64,000 nt of DNA, taken from positions 65,241,585-65,305,584 of the forward strand of contig NC_060251.1 in the NCBI RefSeq assembly GCF_921293095.1, read 5' to 3'. A model generated the notes under the pieces. It was not told the DNA's origin. It worked only from the letters and a program-made list of their open reading frames with translations, and made no database searches. Shown here one piece after another: positions 40,501 to 50,300 of the stretch. The stretch is from Ischnura elegans. Lineage: Eukaryota; Arthropoda; Insecta; Odonata; Coenagrionidae. Made by a program: the position numbers and the translations under genes. Every line of letters begins with the position of its first letter. The stretch's first letter is position 1.

Positions 40501-43500
40501 GGGTTACAAAAGAGCGGAATATACGTTCTAAAACCTTTTTTTTACGGAATTCATTTCAATTGACTTAATTTTTATAATATGTTAATAAAACTCCTCAAAT
40601 CATCTAATTTCTTTCGAAAATAGGCAGAAAATGCAAATAAAAGTTTAAAAAACAAGAACTCCGTTGGCTATCGAATGAAACTTCCTCTTGGCGTTTAAGT
40701 TGACATTCCACTTATTACGTCCACTATAAATAAAAGGACATATCAAGAAGCATAACAAAATGTATTTGTTGAACCCGCACTCTGGATTCCTTTTAATTTT
40801 TACACCAAAATTCGATATTTGGCAGGTGACATTCGTGATCGCGTATATTCCGCATGTTATTCAGAAAGGACAACAGACAAACGGAATTCGGGTGATATTT
40901 CATGCAATATCGTTGCTGAAGGTTTACATGAATTAAACAGCACTCAAACGAAAAAACACAATTAGAAAGAAGGTCTTACTAGTTTTATTGAAAGCTATTC
41001 GATGATGTCTAGTCAACTTCTTTTGAAAAATATCTTCAATGAAGGCTTTCTTCTTCTCTTGATAAAGGAGCCTAGAGCAGGCAGTCTCTCTCCCAAATAA
41101 ATCACCTAGATTAGAGTCAATTAACAACAATTCCCTTCATTATATACGTTCGTATTGTTCGCATATACTGCCGATACTGCCAATTTGAAACAATTGAATG
41201 TTGGGATGCGCAATAAACATCGCGGGAATTTTAAAAAATTACAGACCAACGTCCGAAAGTCCGAATTTAGCGTACGAAAGTCGAGTAAAAGGTGTCAATT
41301 TTGAACGTACGAAAGTGCGAATTGTACGAAAGTCGAGTGTACGAAAGTCGAGGACCGCCTGTTGTACGCAAGTTCTATGAGGAGGGATGTTGGCCGGAGG
41401 ATTTCATGGAGACGGTTTTAATTCCGCTACCGATAAAGAAGAAAGCTATGGAATGCAGAGATTACAGGACTTATAGTCTAATATCGCACATGGCGAAAGT
41501 GGTACAGAAGATATTGAACAGACAAATGGAGGCAAGGGCAAACGAATATTTGGGTGATGATCAGTTTGGTTTTAGAAAAGGGAAGTCAACTCGTGACGCA
41601 ATGGTGGATATGAGGTCCCTGGTGGAGAGAAACCTAGAATATGACCAGGAAGTGTATGCCTGCTTTGTGGATTTTGAAAAAGCATTTGATAGAGTGAACT
41701 GGGTGAAGTTAATAGATATTCTCAAGAAAATAGGTGTAGATTGGGGGGATAGGCGACTGATTCGTAATCTGTATATGGCCCAGACAGCGCAAGTGAGGGT
41801 AGCGGATGGAGAATCTGGGTGGGCAAGCATGGGCCGAGGAGTGTGGCAAGGCTGTCCTCTATCGCCGCTGCTCGTAAACGTGTATGCTGAAGAGAAGGTA
41901 AGGGAAGCGTGGGATGAGTTAGCAGGTGAAATAAAAGTGGGAGGAATGATGTTCAAATCAGTGAGATTTGCGGATGATCAGGCATTAATTAGCCAGTCAG
42001 CAAGGGGGCTTCAGGCTCTAGTGGATGTGTTATACGAGCGTTGTAAGGAGTATGGGATGCGGATCAATTACAAGAAGACCAAGGTTATACAGTTTTCTAA
42101 AGCATCACGAGCGAGGAATTTGAGACTTAAGATAAAAGTGGGTGGTGAAAAACTTTAGCAGGTTGAGCCGTTCAACTATTTAGGCAGTACGTTGGAGGAA
42201 AACTGATACAGTAGTAAGGACATTAGGAAGAGAATGCATTAGCAAAGGAGGCGTTCATGAACAGGAACGAGCCTCTGAGAGGATTGTTATGTAAGAGTTT
42301 GAAGAAAAGGTTAGTGAAGAGTTTGATCTGGAGCGTGGAAATGTGGACACTGAGGAAAGAAGATGAAAGAAACTGGAGGCATTCGAGATGTGGGTGTGTG
42401 AAGAAGAATGGAGAAGGTGAAATGGATGGAGAGGAGGAGAATATTTTTATGGAACTCTTAATTCCTCTCAGATTTTTGTAGTTCAGTTAGCTGTAATTAA
42501 CAAGTGATTCATTTATTTCCTTTATAGGTCTGAATCCAGTCAATCTGAACACATCTCGGGAGAGTATTGGCTTTAACCCTCCCAGTCCCATGAGTCGGTG
42601 CTATGCTTGTGGTCAGGCTACATACCACCAGCCGCCCCCTCTACCTTGCCCCCCTCCACAGCCCCTCTCCGTGACGCCCGCTGCTGTGGCTGCTGTTGCA
42701 GCAGGCTACCTGCCATCTTCCTCGCCTCCTGCTCCTGTAGGGATTTCTATCACAGTAAGTTCCAGATTTAGATGCATGGCCCTCTCTTGAGACGCACAGA
42801 GAGAAACAAGGTGACCACATTCCTTTGCAGTTTACTTCATTAAAAGCACCATATTTTTCTCTATTTTATGTTGTAAGTGGAACCTCTAATTTGCAAAGTC
42901 TAATAGACCCGTTTCCTAACTTGTGAATCTGAGGGTTTTTAAAAGGGAGTCTACCTTCCTTATACATTTATGTAAGGTTCATGTGTAGTAGTCTGCATGC
43001 ATGCAATACTGTCCTTGCAAAAAGTCAAGGTACCCTAGTTTGAAGTGCTATAGTTTGGTAACTACTCAATCAGTTGCACTGAAATATACTATAAAGGATG
43101 GGAAAATTATTTCTATGTTTTCTCAACAAAATCAGAAATTCAGCATTTATCAGCAATAATTTTATCTGAATTTGCAACAGAAAAAGGCACCAATTTTGGC
43201 ACACTGAAAATGATGGCTCTACCTCGAATGCCAATTACTCAAGGACCTCTCTATGGATTGACATGAAGAAATTGAATGGAGAAACAGACTCTCATAAATG
43301 AATGCCTGATATATTACACTTATAATAATTGTGTTAGTGTTTAACATTTTTTCTAAAGAAATTACTCCTTTTTTCGTTGCATGCTTAGTTGACAATATTT
43401 GGAGAGCCAAAAACTGTCTTTTTTCATATGATGCTAGATTTAAAAGATATTAATATGTATGTTAAGTACATATTTCTATGTATATATAATGTAGTGGCTC

Positions 43501-44781
43501 CTGAAATTATCTTAAAAATCCTTTCTTGGATGATACAATGGCTGAATAATTTACCAGGTTATTGCAAAAGGTACCAATGGTATTTTTTAAAAGCTAGAAA
43601 AAATTTTCTGAAGCATCCTTCACTTTTAATCTGATTGATTTTTATCAGTGCTTGTACAAAAGGTCTAATAAAAAAACTTATCAGTCATTATATTTGTGAA
43701 ATCGATCCTTTTTTGGTCATTGAATGCCGAGTACATTGATTCCATTATTGGCTAAAAAAAGTGCCTTCCACCAACTAGAACTCCTTTGATAACCCCCTTT
43801 CATAATTTTCTCGGATCATTTCTCAAAATATGGTTATCTTTGTTGTTTTGGTAAGTGAATTCAATCATTAATATTTCAAAAAGTGTTGATTACTCATTAA
43901 AAAATTTCACTACATTTTGCTCTTAAAATGTAGTCCTCGATCAATATCTGGAGATAATAAGAGAAAAAAATTTCCCATTACTGGAAAGGGTGGAAACCAC
44001 TCCCAGAGTGTAAGAGTCAATTGGTGATATGTCACTAATCTTCATTGACACATTCTCTAACTTGGTACAAAATTTCAAGTCAAGTGATTTGGTTTTGATG
44101 AATGCAGAGGTGAGATTCAGCTTAAATGTCTGGACTAATCGATAAATGCATTTTGATGTGGCCATGTAATGAAAGTGGTGTGGGCCTGTCTGTTATCATG
44201 TGCATAGAAGCTGATGCCATTTTTTGTCCTATTTGGGCAATGGGTTAATGGGGTGTGGTAAGCTAGTGGGTAGAGTGCTTGGTTTGCTGATCAAGGGGTC
44301 CTGAGTTCTTGGGTGAAAATTTCGGACACCCATCCAAGCAAAATCCTCCCAAATGCAAGGTTGGGTAGGGGCAGAAGGTGGCCCCCTAACCGTGGATGTG
44401 AGAAATTCACCTTCTTGTCTCTTAGTTAGAGTTGAGCTTTACCCTCACCTATCTAAACAAACCTTTGAGTTGAAACATTGAGTGTGCGAGTTGGGAAATG
44501 AAATTTGCAGAAGAACTGACGAGATTCCTTTGTTGCAGGCCCACCTACCTCGATCGGTGGCAGTTCCTCGGCCTACGGAGAGATTCATAAAACCTGCCGT
44601 GCCGCCTCCAGCAGCTGCATCGCTCCACCCCCTGGTGACCTCTCACAGCAATCCCTCAACCATGGTGGTGGGTCCGACCTCCCCTAACTCTGCCCCCCAA
44701 CCACCCTCCATCCAAGGTCCAGTCTCCGTCCCAGCACATCCTCCCGGGACCTCATCTCCTATGGAAATCTCGAAGAGTTAA
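16293..44781 (+). CDS. CCDC6: CCDC6 orthologue, coiled-coil protein (8 coding exons, 496 aa)
   Basis: Exons: 16293-16508, 16808-16957, 28954-29186, 34358-34515, 35412-35547, 36905-37032, 42528-42754, 44539-44781. The spliced frame stays open for 496 codons. It begins MADSASES like the vertebrate protein, continues with a long coiled coil ([53 protein letters not shown]), the segment [15 protein letters not shown], the second coiled coil ([29 protein letters not shown]) and the Ser/Pro block [15 protein letters not shown]. The last two exons are proline-rich and do not align with vertebrates. In mammals CCDC6 is a scaffold and ATM substrate in DNA-damage control and a RET fusion partner; the function in insects is inferred only. 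Intron 2 uses a GC donor. The start is set by the N-terminal match. Introns 2, 3, 5 and 6 carry transposons. Confidence 0.95.
16808..16957 (+). CDS. CCDC6: CCDC6 exon 2 (GC donor)
   Basis: Codons 73-122, [19 protein letters not shown] to DLSRKLNQ. The acceptor TATTTACAG ends at 16807. The donor is CAG|GCGAGT at 16958, a GC donor; the next GT, four bases on, would break the frame with exon 3. Confidence 0.9.
18763..18870 (+). repeat. LINE endonuclease-domain remnant
   Basis: Aligns by eye with 39514-39620 of the longer LINE: both contain CAGATAGA(C/T) at the start, GAAACTCA/AAAACTCA, then the CAGCAGC(A/G)GAT segment that encodes the AAD(V)DSD end of the endonuclease. It is non-coding now. Confidence 0.5.
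19040..19780. repeat. Unclassified repeat patch with a short inverted pair
   Basis: CAGGTCAGAAGTGGAG near 19120 recurs inverted as CTCCACTTCTGACCTG near 19220. CTTCAGGT-type motifs at about 19120 and CCTCAGGT at about 19530 resemble those seen in Penelope-like and other arthropod repeats. Boundaries and family are not resolved. Confidence 0.3.
20030..20290 (-). repeat. Dispersed repeat segment shared with 36.4 kb
   Basis: The reverse complement aligns with 36405-36625. Shared landmarks in order are GGTACC, TCAGAAATAGTGGGGTGGG, CCAATGAAAAGATGGA and CTGTATGACTGCA. A terminus of the 36-kb element type (ending TGAATGGGCTCCATTG) lies at about 21567, so this may be one interrupted copy. Confidence 0.6.
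20773..21238. mobile_element. 466-bp PIF/Harbinger-like MITE (TTA target duplication)
   Basis: TTA flanks it at 20770-20772 and 21239-21241. The termini are inverted around the shared core ATTCTTAGTCGACCCT. Internal CCCTAC/GTAGGG motifs recur. No coding capacity. Confidence 0.65.
21840..21990 (-). repeat. LINE 3' end remnant
   Basis: Minus-strand frame pieces read [13 protein letters not shown], matching the MKRLADKREEWRA end of the LINE family at 2.5 kb. It is degenerate and lacks a clear tail. Confidence 0.45.
28954..29186 (+). CDS. CCDC6: CCDC6 exon 3
   Basis: Starts [17 protein letters not shown] and ends in LEAEKR, the most conserved part of the family's coiled coil. The acceptor is TTTAATGCAG; the donor AAAAG|GTGAAG leaves a codon split after two bases. 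Confidence 0.95.
29554..30473. mobile_element. pogo/Tigger-like MITE, copy 1 (920 bp)
   Basis: Left end CAGGCGGTCCCCGACTTTCG and right end the inverted CAGGCGGTCCTCGACTTTCG, with TA on both sides (29552-29553, 30474-30475). The subterminal motif GTACGAAAGTCGA recurs several times in both orientations. The interior matches copy 2 at 40405-41361 throughout. No transposase frame. Confidence 0.85.
31507..31561 (+). repeat. Short tandem duplication
   Basis: Two diverged units of about 27 bp, each with TTAGGGAGG followed by TTTGCGCAT, lie side by side inside the 3.5-kb element. Confidence 0.6.
32601..32671 (-). repeat. tRNA-derived sequence inside the 3.5-kb element
   Basis: On the minus strand TAGCTCAGTGGATAAG is a good pol III A box, followed about 30 bp later by a B-box-like GCGTTCGTGTCC. 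It is a SINE head or tRNA relic. Confidence 0.5.
34358..34515 (+). CDS. CCDC6: CCDC6 exon 4
   Basis: Encodes [20 protein letters not shown] and a further helix ending SQLANAQQE. The acceptor is CTTTTTGCAG, the donor GAAC|GTAAGT. Confidence 0.93.
34516..35411. other. CCDC6 intron 4
   Basis: About 0.9 kb of AT-rich intron with no recognised element. Confidence 0.8.
35412..35547 (+). CDS. CCDC6: CCDC6 exon 5
   Basis: Encodes [19 protein letters not shown] through [13 protein letters not shown]. The acceptor is CTTATTGCAG, the donor CCAG|GTAAAT. Confidence 0.94.
35548..36904. other. CCDC6 intron 5
   Basis: A 1.36-kb intron; 628 bp of it is the TA-flanked MITE at 36105-36732. Nothing else is recognised. 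Confidence 0.8.
36105..36732 (+). mobile_element. 628-bp MITE with TA target duplication
   Basis: The ends are CAGTGGAGCCCA and the inverse of CAGTGAAGCCCA. TA flanks at 36103-36104 and 36733-36734. The segment 36405-36625 is shared with 20030-20290 in inverse orientation. CAGTG ends and TA targets suit the pogo/Tc1-mariner group. Confidence 0.75.
36905..37032 (+). CDS. CCDC6: CCDC6 exon 6
   Basis: Encodes [18 protein letters not shown] and the conserved Ser/Pro block ending TSRPLSPG. The acceptor is TATTTCTAG, the donor CCAG|GTAAAG. Confidence 0.93.
38478..42450 (+). mobile_element. Non-LTR retrotransposon (LINE), APE endonuclease plus RT, broken and 3'-truncated
   Basis: About 335 bp of leader precede an ORF with an apurinic-type endonuclease ([37 protein letters not shown]) whose final motif reads SDY where SDH is usual. 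The reverse transcriptase has [20 protein letters not shown] and FADDQALI. The frame is broken by a stop at 39149-39151, a frame change near 39360 and several further stops, and RT is split by a MITE. The C-terminal part (the LVGHIMRH segment seen at 2.5 kb) and the 3' tail are missing. It resembles RTE/CFDP2-like LINEs; the clade is not certain. It is an inactive insertion in the sense orientation of CCDC6 intron 6. Confidence 0.85.
40405..41361. mobile_element. pogo/Tigger-like MITE, copy 2 (957 bp), inserted in the LINE
   Basis: Same ends and interior as copy 1, in the same orientation. It interrupts the LINE reading frame between KMFFEL and [11 protein letters not shown] is present at the left junction (40403-40404); at the right, TTG separates the terminus from a TA at 41365-41366. 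It postdates the LINE. Confidence 0.85.
42528..42754 (+). CDS. CCDC6: CCDC6 exon 7 (Pro/Ala-rich)
   Basis: Encodes [20 protein letters not shown], a CYAC cysteine pair, and a Pro/Ala-rich low-complexity run. The acceptor is TTTATAG, the donor ACA|GTAAGT. Weak similarity to the vertebrate GFTPPTSL segment only. Confidence 0.85.
42755..44538. other. CCDC6 intron 7
   Basis: A 1.8-kb intron; only a SINE near its 3' end (44250-44465) is recognised. Confidence 0.8.
44250..44465 (+). repeat. tRNA-derived SINE near the CCDC6 exon 8 acceptor
   Basis: An A-box-like GTAAGCTAGTGGGTAGAG (from about 44257) is followed about 40 bp on by a worn B-box region (GAGTTCTTGGG). A conserved-looking GC-richer body follows, ending in CTATCTAAACAAACC. 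No target duplication is clear. Confidence 0.55.
44539..44781 (+). CDS. CCDC6: CCDC6 exon 8 (proline-rich C-terminus)
   Basis: Eighty codons of Pro/Ser-rich sequence ending PMEISKS and a TAA stop. The acceptor is CCTTTGTTGCAG. A tRNA-like SINE ends less than 100 bp upstream. Confidence 0.85.
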   Translation, partial: AHLPRSVAVPRPTERFIKPAVPPPAAASLHPLVTSHSNPSTMVVGPTSPNSAPQPPSIQGPVSVPAHPPGTSSPMEISKS

Positions 44782-46860
44782 GAAGAAGATGAAGGAGCTG
44801 CATCTTTGTGTGACTTCCCATCTTTTGGGCTCTCCTTTACACCTTGCATGCTATCTAAACAAATGCTGAACGCTAAAGGCTGGGCCCAGTTGAGTGAGAG
44901 AATGGGGATCTGTGCCCATTTACTCTGTGTAATGAATGGTATTGGTTGGCATAGTCAAAAAAAAAAGAAAATGTAATAAAGAAAAATCTGTTGGTATCAT
45001 GTTGAGAGAAGTATTAATCAGAGTAATGGGTTATTAAGGAGAAAGTTTAATGACTTTAAGGTGTGTAGTGTTTGCTGGTGGCATCCTTCAATTGAAATTA
45101 TGATTTTTTGTTTGATCAGACAGATGTAGCAGTGACTCTTAAAAGCTTCTCTGCATTACTCAGTTGTAAAGATGCAGGTAGAAGTGCAGATGATCTGATT
45201 CGTCCTTGAACGTGTGCATTAGCCCACTGGAGAGGAGTTTAACCTCTTATTTCCCTCTTTTCTTTTCCCATCCCATGCCAATTCTTCTTTTGTCAACCGT
45301 TAAATTTGTTCTGAATGTATGTGTGCATTCCAGCTTTTTTGTCCTCTGTACCAATATTCCTCTCCATGGGCCTCTGGAACAGATATTTAGGGAAGGTTTC
45401 CAGCAGTTCTTCCTTAATAAGAATTGATGTGTGAGTCATTGAGATATCCCCATCATCCACCACCACATTCTTCCTCAGGGTGTGTACCCCAAGGTTGTGG
45501 TGAGAGAGGGATTCATCATCTTTCCGAACCTATAAATTTTTATGAGGCCACTGTGCCTCTTTCTTCCATGCCCCTCTCTTGCTGTCCATGCATTGCTCTT
45601 TCCATTGATTGTGTGTTCGCTCCACACCAGTACGTGCACATCGTGGTTATAATATATGGACAATGTTACTCATGGTTTTTAATGCTTGTTATAGCTGTTA
45701 AAATTTTGCCATGAAATGCTTGTGTGACTCTTGGCTATTTAAGAGTTCACTTCCTTCAAGACCCTGTGTTTTGTTTATAGTGAAGGGGAGTCTTTGAATT
45801 AATGTTTTGTATGTGTTGCCTCACAGGGTGGATTTCTGTAAATGTGCCACTGGGCACATAGGTTGACTGTGGTTCCATTATCTGGAGTGGTATATGTCAC
45901 ATTCCAAAAAATCTGTTTGGCTAAAGCCTAAGTAAAGGCTGCTATTATGAGGTAGAGTTTAAAATCTATAATGTCCTCAAAGTTGTCCATCTTGTTATTT
46001 TTGAATATGGATTTCTCAGTTTTTTTGGATTAATTCAATAAATTGAATTTTATTGAAGTCTTGAAATGGTGAATTACAGATGCTTTGGGCTGTGCTGTGT
46101 ATGATGGAAAATTAATATTAACTCCTAAAGTGTGATATGTGCGCTATGATCTACTGCATTGTTTGGTGGTGCTTTAAAATGTTCTTTACAAGGTGTTTTC
46201 TTTCTATGGAAGTACTTCTCTATAGCTTTTCAGTGCATGTTTTTGGGGATAATGCCTTTTTTTTACTTGATGAAATAATTTACAACCTTTTGAAAGCCAT
46301 TGGTAGGATTTTATTCATTTTTGTCATGAGTAAATTCTAGTGGGATCATTTCTGTACATTTTACCTTGAATTGAGAGGTTTGTATGTTCCACTTAGAATA
46401 TTGATGTCAACTATCAGAATTTTGCTTAAAATTACTTGGACTGGTTTACAAAGTGCTTATAATAGTCTTGTGTTCTGTTTTTGTTACAGCTTGGAACAAA
46501 TATTCCATTGAGAATGGATAATATTGCAGTTCTTAAGAAGAACATTATGCTAGTAGTTTCCTGGGCATGTACTTAACCGACAGTATTTTGTGCATGGTTA
46601 TAGTAAACCGTCTCAATTTCTTGTTCATTATTCTAAGAAGCAAATAAAGATACTTTTGCCAACTGTACATTATTATTTTACGGTGAGAAACATGTTGCAA
46701 CTTACTTATATTATTGGACTGAAATTGCCTTACTGCAGTACGTTCTTCATTTCTCATTATCCAAATAAGTTACGAGTTCACTTTCTTATTTTAATGGCGG
46801 AAGTGGTGAGGCATAATCCACTGAAATTTTAGAAGTTTTTGCTGAGGCTAATAAATTGAA
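44782..46860 (+). other. Probable CCDC6 3' UTR
   Basis: No gene is recognised. Candidate poly(A) signals AATAAA lie at 44975-44980, 46037-46042 and 46850-46855; which one is used cannot be told. Confidence 0.45.
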
Positions 46861-47054
46861 ATCTCGAACTGAACGTCTTATAGAGAGACGTAGAATTAAC
46901 GCTAAATTTTAGGATGTCAATTTTCTTTGGCATTATGAAACTCGGAAGTTTATAGCCCTTTTAAGTTAATTTTCCGCATCGTATTTCCCCTGTTCTGATT
47001 AACCACTTGTGAATTTCAAATATCCCTCTTTCGAGTTGCATACTGTGATCAATG

Positions 47055-47148
47055 GTCACATGACTATCAAGTTTTACGCAACTATTTTTCTCGTGAGATT
47101 TCCCATGTGACGGTCAAGCACGTGACGTTATTTACGGTGCGTGACATG
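47055..47148 (+). promoter_or_regulatory. E-box / CLEAR-like motif cluster upstream of FNIP
   Basis: Within 94 bp, ending about 95 bp before the FNIP start codon, are GTCACATGAC (47055-47064), CCATGTGAC (47103-47111), GCACGTGAC (47118-47126) and GTGACATG (47141-47148). These match or nearly match the CLEAR/M-box sites of the MITF/TFEB/TFE3 family (GTCACGTGAC, TCACATGA). FNIP proteins control TFE factors, and some FLCN/FNIP genes are reported TFE targets in vertebrates; regulation here is inference. Confidence 0.5.
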
Positions 47149-47191
47149 TAGACTCGTCGGACCTCTGTTTTGTTTAATGTGAGATGCTCTA

Positions 47192-47239
47192 ATGGCTGGA
47201 GTGCGAGTTTACGCGTATGTTGTGAGCCAAAAATGTTAG
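47192..47239 (+). promoter_or_regulatory. Upstream ORF in the FNIP leader (15 codons)
   Basis: ATG at 47192, stop TAG at 47237-47239, three bases before the main start. A second uORF (47233-47289) overlaps the main start out of frame, and two minimal ones (ATG-TGA at 47177, ATG-CTC-TAA at 47184) precede. Relevant only if transcription starts upstream of them. Confidence 0.45.
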
Positions 47240-47242
47240 CAA

Positions 47243-47328
47243 ATGGCGCTACTGAACAGGCTTTTTTCCACGAGAAAGAAAAACTCTAAATATGCAAACG
47301 CCCTTAACGGAAAGTATGACGGTGAAAG
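47243..47328 (+). CDS. FNIP: FNIP exon 1
   Basis: Starts MALLNRLFSTRKK, resembling the LFxKLFSKR start of vertebrate FNIP. Context GCAAATGG. Donor GAAAG|GTAAGA, codon split after two bases. Confidence 0.85.
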
Positions 47329-50300
47329 GTAAGAATTATTTAAATCATCATGATCCCGGATAAGTTTTTGATAAGGGATGGCAGTGATCCGTTTTTGTGT
47401 TGTGATTAAGATTTAGTATAGCCTTTCAATGAAAACCAACGGATTTGAGCATCATGTCTGTGACACGAAAGCTGTGTGCCTAGTCAAAACGCATTTTCAT
47501 TATATTTTTAAGGTATACGTTGTAGGATTTCATAACTCCAACCTTGCATCGTTAATCCTTTTTTATAGTTGGAGACCGTTCATCTTCAACAGGGAGCAAG
47601 TTAGAGTGCTCTTGTTTAGGGAGTGCGACTGGAGAGGTCGAAAGCTGTTGTTTGATTCCAATGTTATTGTGAAGGATGTCAATGAGAAATCCCGGAGTAA
47701 ACTTAAATTTGGAAGTAGAACTAAAGTCGATTCTAAATGCTTGTCATCATATACGAATGGGAGTGGAAATCAGGTTTGTAAAGCTAGTGCATTAATATTG
47801 CAGGTAACTGCGCAGTGTCTTGTAGTATATCATTAGGTATCCAATTATTATTAACGTTTCAGCAAATCAAACCCAGTGCCGATGTTGGTATGCTTGGGGA
47901 GATGATATTTGGATCTGTCGGAATGACATTCAAAGGAAGTGCATTTAAAGTTCACCGTATGAAATCGTCGTCACAGCTTATGTGCAGCAAAGTCTTCCTT
48001 TCTCCAAGGTGTCATCGTAAACATTTGTCCAGGTAAACTTTTTCATCACAAGTATGTCAAAAATTATTTATGTAACCGTGGTCTAAATTGTTGTTTTACT
48101 GTACTAATTATTATGATTTCAATTTACTCATCTTCCTTCAAGTGAAAGAAGTCTGGACGATTCTTGTGAAAGTTCTCTTAACTGTCAAGGGGATCGTGGT
48201 GTTACAAGAAGCAGTTCGGACAACGGACTAAGTGAGTTATACGTTTAGAAAATAGTATTAACGCTTCATTATTCCGTAATAGTTATTTGAATATGTAGTA
48301 GATGTACTTTATGTATGCTAATTCGATTCTTTGTTCTAGCTTCTTCTAGGTCAGGCCCGCTTGATGTTCCATGGAATGACACTTACAGTGGGTTGTGTCC
48401 ACCTGGTTCTTCTTACGCCCAACCAAATGAAGAAGACAGTGGGTTCTGTGGGGATACATCGTTACTTTCTGTGAATGGGTCAAACAGCAGCGGTTACGGT
48501 TTGTCAAGTGGTGGTGGTGGAGCATCGTGGAGTAGTTTTGGACGGTCTGTTGGCCCTCCATCAAACCACGGTAAATGTTTTTCATTTTTATGAGCAGGAC
48601 ATGGGAATTTATGTAAAATGTCATTTTTCTCTGCTTTCTCGAAAGTATGAAATCAGTGATTTTGATTATGTATGTACTGAAAATTTTACGGTAACCGTAA
48701 TGGGTACTCAATCTCTTGTAATACCATTAAGCATCACCACTGAATTGTGGTGGTTATAACTACACAACTTCAAGTAATTACTGAGCATGTGTGTATTAGC
48801 AGAGCATGGAAAAGTCTATAGAATTTTTACAAAAGTGAGAATTTTGTACTTATTAAAGCGTGTATATCTTAACCAATTACACTAAATAGAGCATTTAAGA
48901 ACTCATTTAGCCATTTTTTTTGCATCGCTGGAGGTTTTCTGATGATAAAGACCATTCTGTGACTTTTTATATAGTATTCATACCTAAGTTAATACCTAAT
49001 ATGTTGATCACTTTAGTTCTAAATTAAACGCCCCCTTTCCGTCCCCACCCCACTGTTGTTACCCCCACAGTAGTCTTTCATTATGGAAAAAATTGGAAAA
49101 TCTCATTAAAACATATCTCAATAAATATTTCGCCACGATTCCATCCTAATTCTGTTACTACCAACTAATTGAATTGAGATTGGTATGGTAAATGACGTGA
49201 TGTGTTTTGGGTTTCCTACTTAAGTAATATACATATTTGTTTGAGGTGCATTTTCTGGGGCCATGTTTCAGGTAGTCCCGAGTTGGGTGTAGCCATTCCT
49301 CGGAAGAGTCACTTATCAGCAATACTTTCCTCAAGTCACTTACCCTTGCTGGCCTCTCTCCTGTGCCCACATGTGGGAGAGTCCCTAATTATAATAGACG
49401 CAGATAAATTTTGATCAGGCATGCACTGTGCTGACATTCATTCTTGCATTGTGTAATCATACGATTCAGTTAGTCTTGTAAACTTAGGTGTTCTGAAAAT
49501 AAGTATAGTTTTTTGTGAAAGAAGAATAAAATCCTCTGTCATTCCAATGAGCATGTCCTTATGCTTATTCTACTGGCATTAAATACTTAAACATGTTTTC
49601 ATGTTTATGGGGATAAAAATGAGTGCTGATAGCTTCTAACTATAAATAATTGAAAAATTATTAACTTAAAAATTAGCATGGCTTCAAAATTAATTGCTGC
49701 CTATTTCAAGCAATCATCAGGCATTATTGTACGATTACTTCCGACAATGTGCTGATACTAGCTGCTATTGTGAATGCAAATATAATAAAAGCAGCCCAAT
49801 ACATATTGAGCCCGAGGAATTCAGGAAACTGTGCCAGTAATCAAACAAAGTTTCCCTCAATTATGGCCTGTGTTAAGTGCTACTTGGGAGGTAGAATATG
49901 CTGAACATCTTCATGAAATTGAGCTACATAATACATTGCCTACATGATGGGTATTAGTTCACACTGGTTGATGTCAAAATAAAAAAAAGACAGTTTCTTT
50001 ATGATTTTTGTTACCTATTAGAGGTATTATTATTAATTTAAGTATACCGGGACTAGCCACGGTGATAACTTTACGGGAGTCACCCGCAATGCACAATTGT
50101 GCGAAAAATCCACAGGGAAAAAATCATTCGCCTTGACCGGGATTCGAACCCGGATCCCTCGATTTCCGGCCGAGTGCTTTAGCCAGTTAAGCTACCGAGG
50201 CGTCATTCTTCCCTGTGGAAATTTGTGGACTATACCGGACATGGTGGTATGGACTGCCGAGCATATTATGCGACGAGCAGTCCAAATCGTGCGCATGGCG

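Larger units (their letters stand above)
37033..42527. other. CCDC6 intron 6
   Basis: A 5.5-kb intron. 37033-38470 shows no recognised feature; 38478-42450 is a LINE interrupted by a MITE. Confidence 0.8.
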
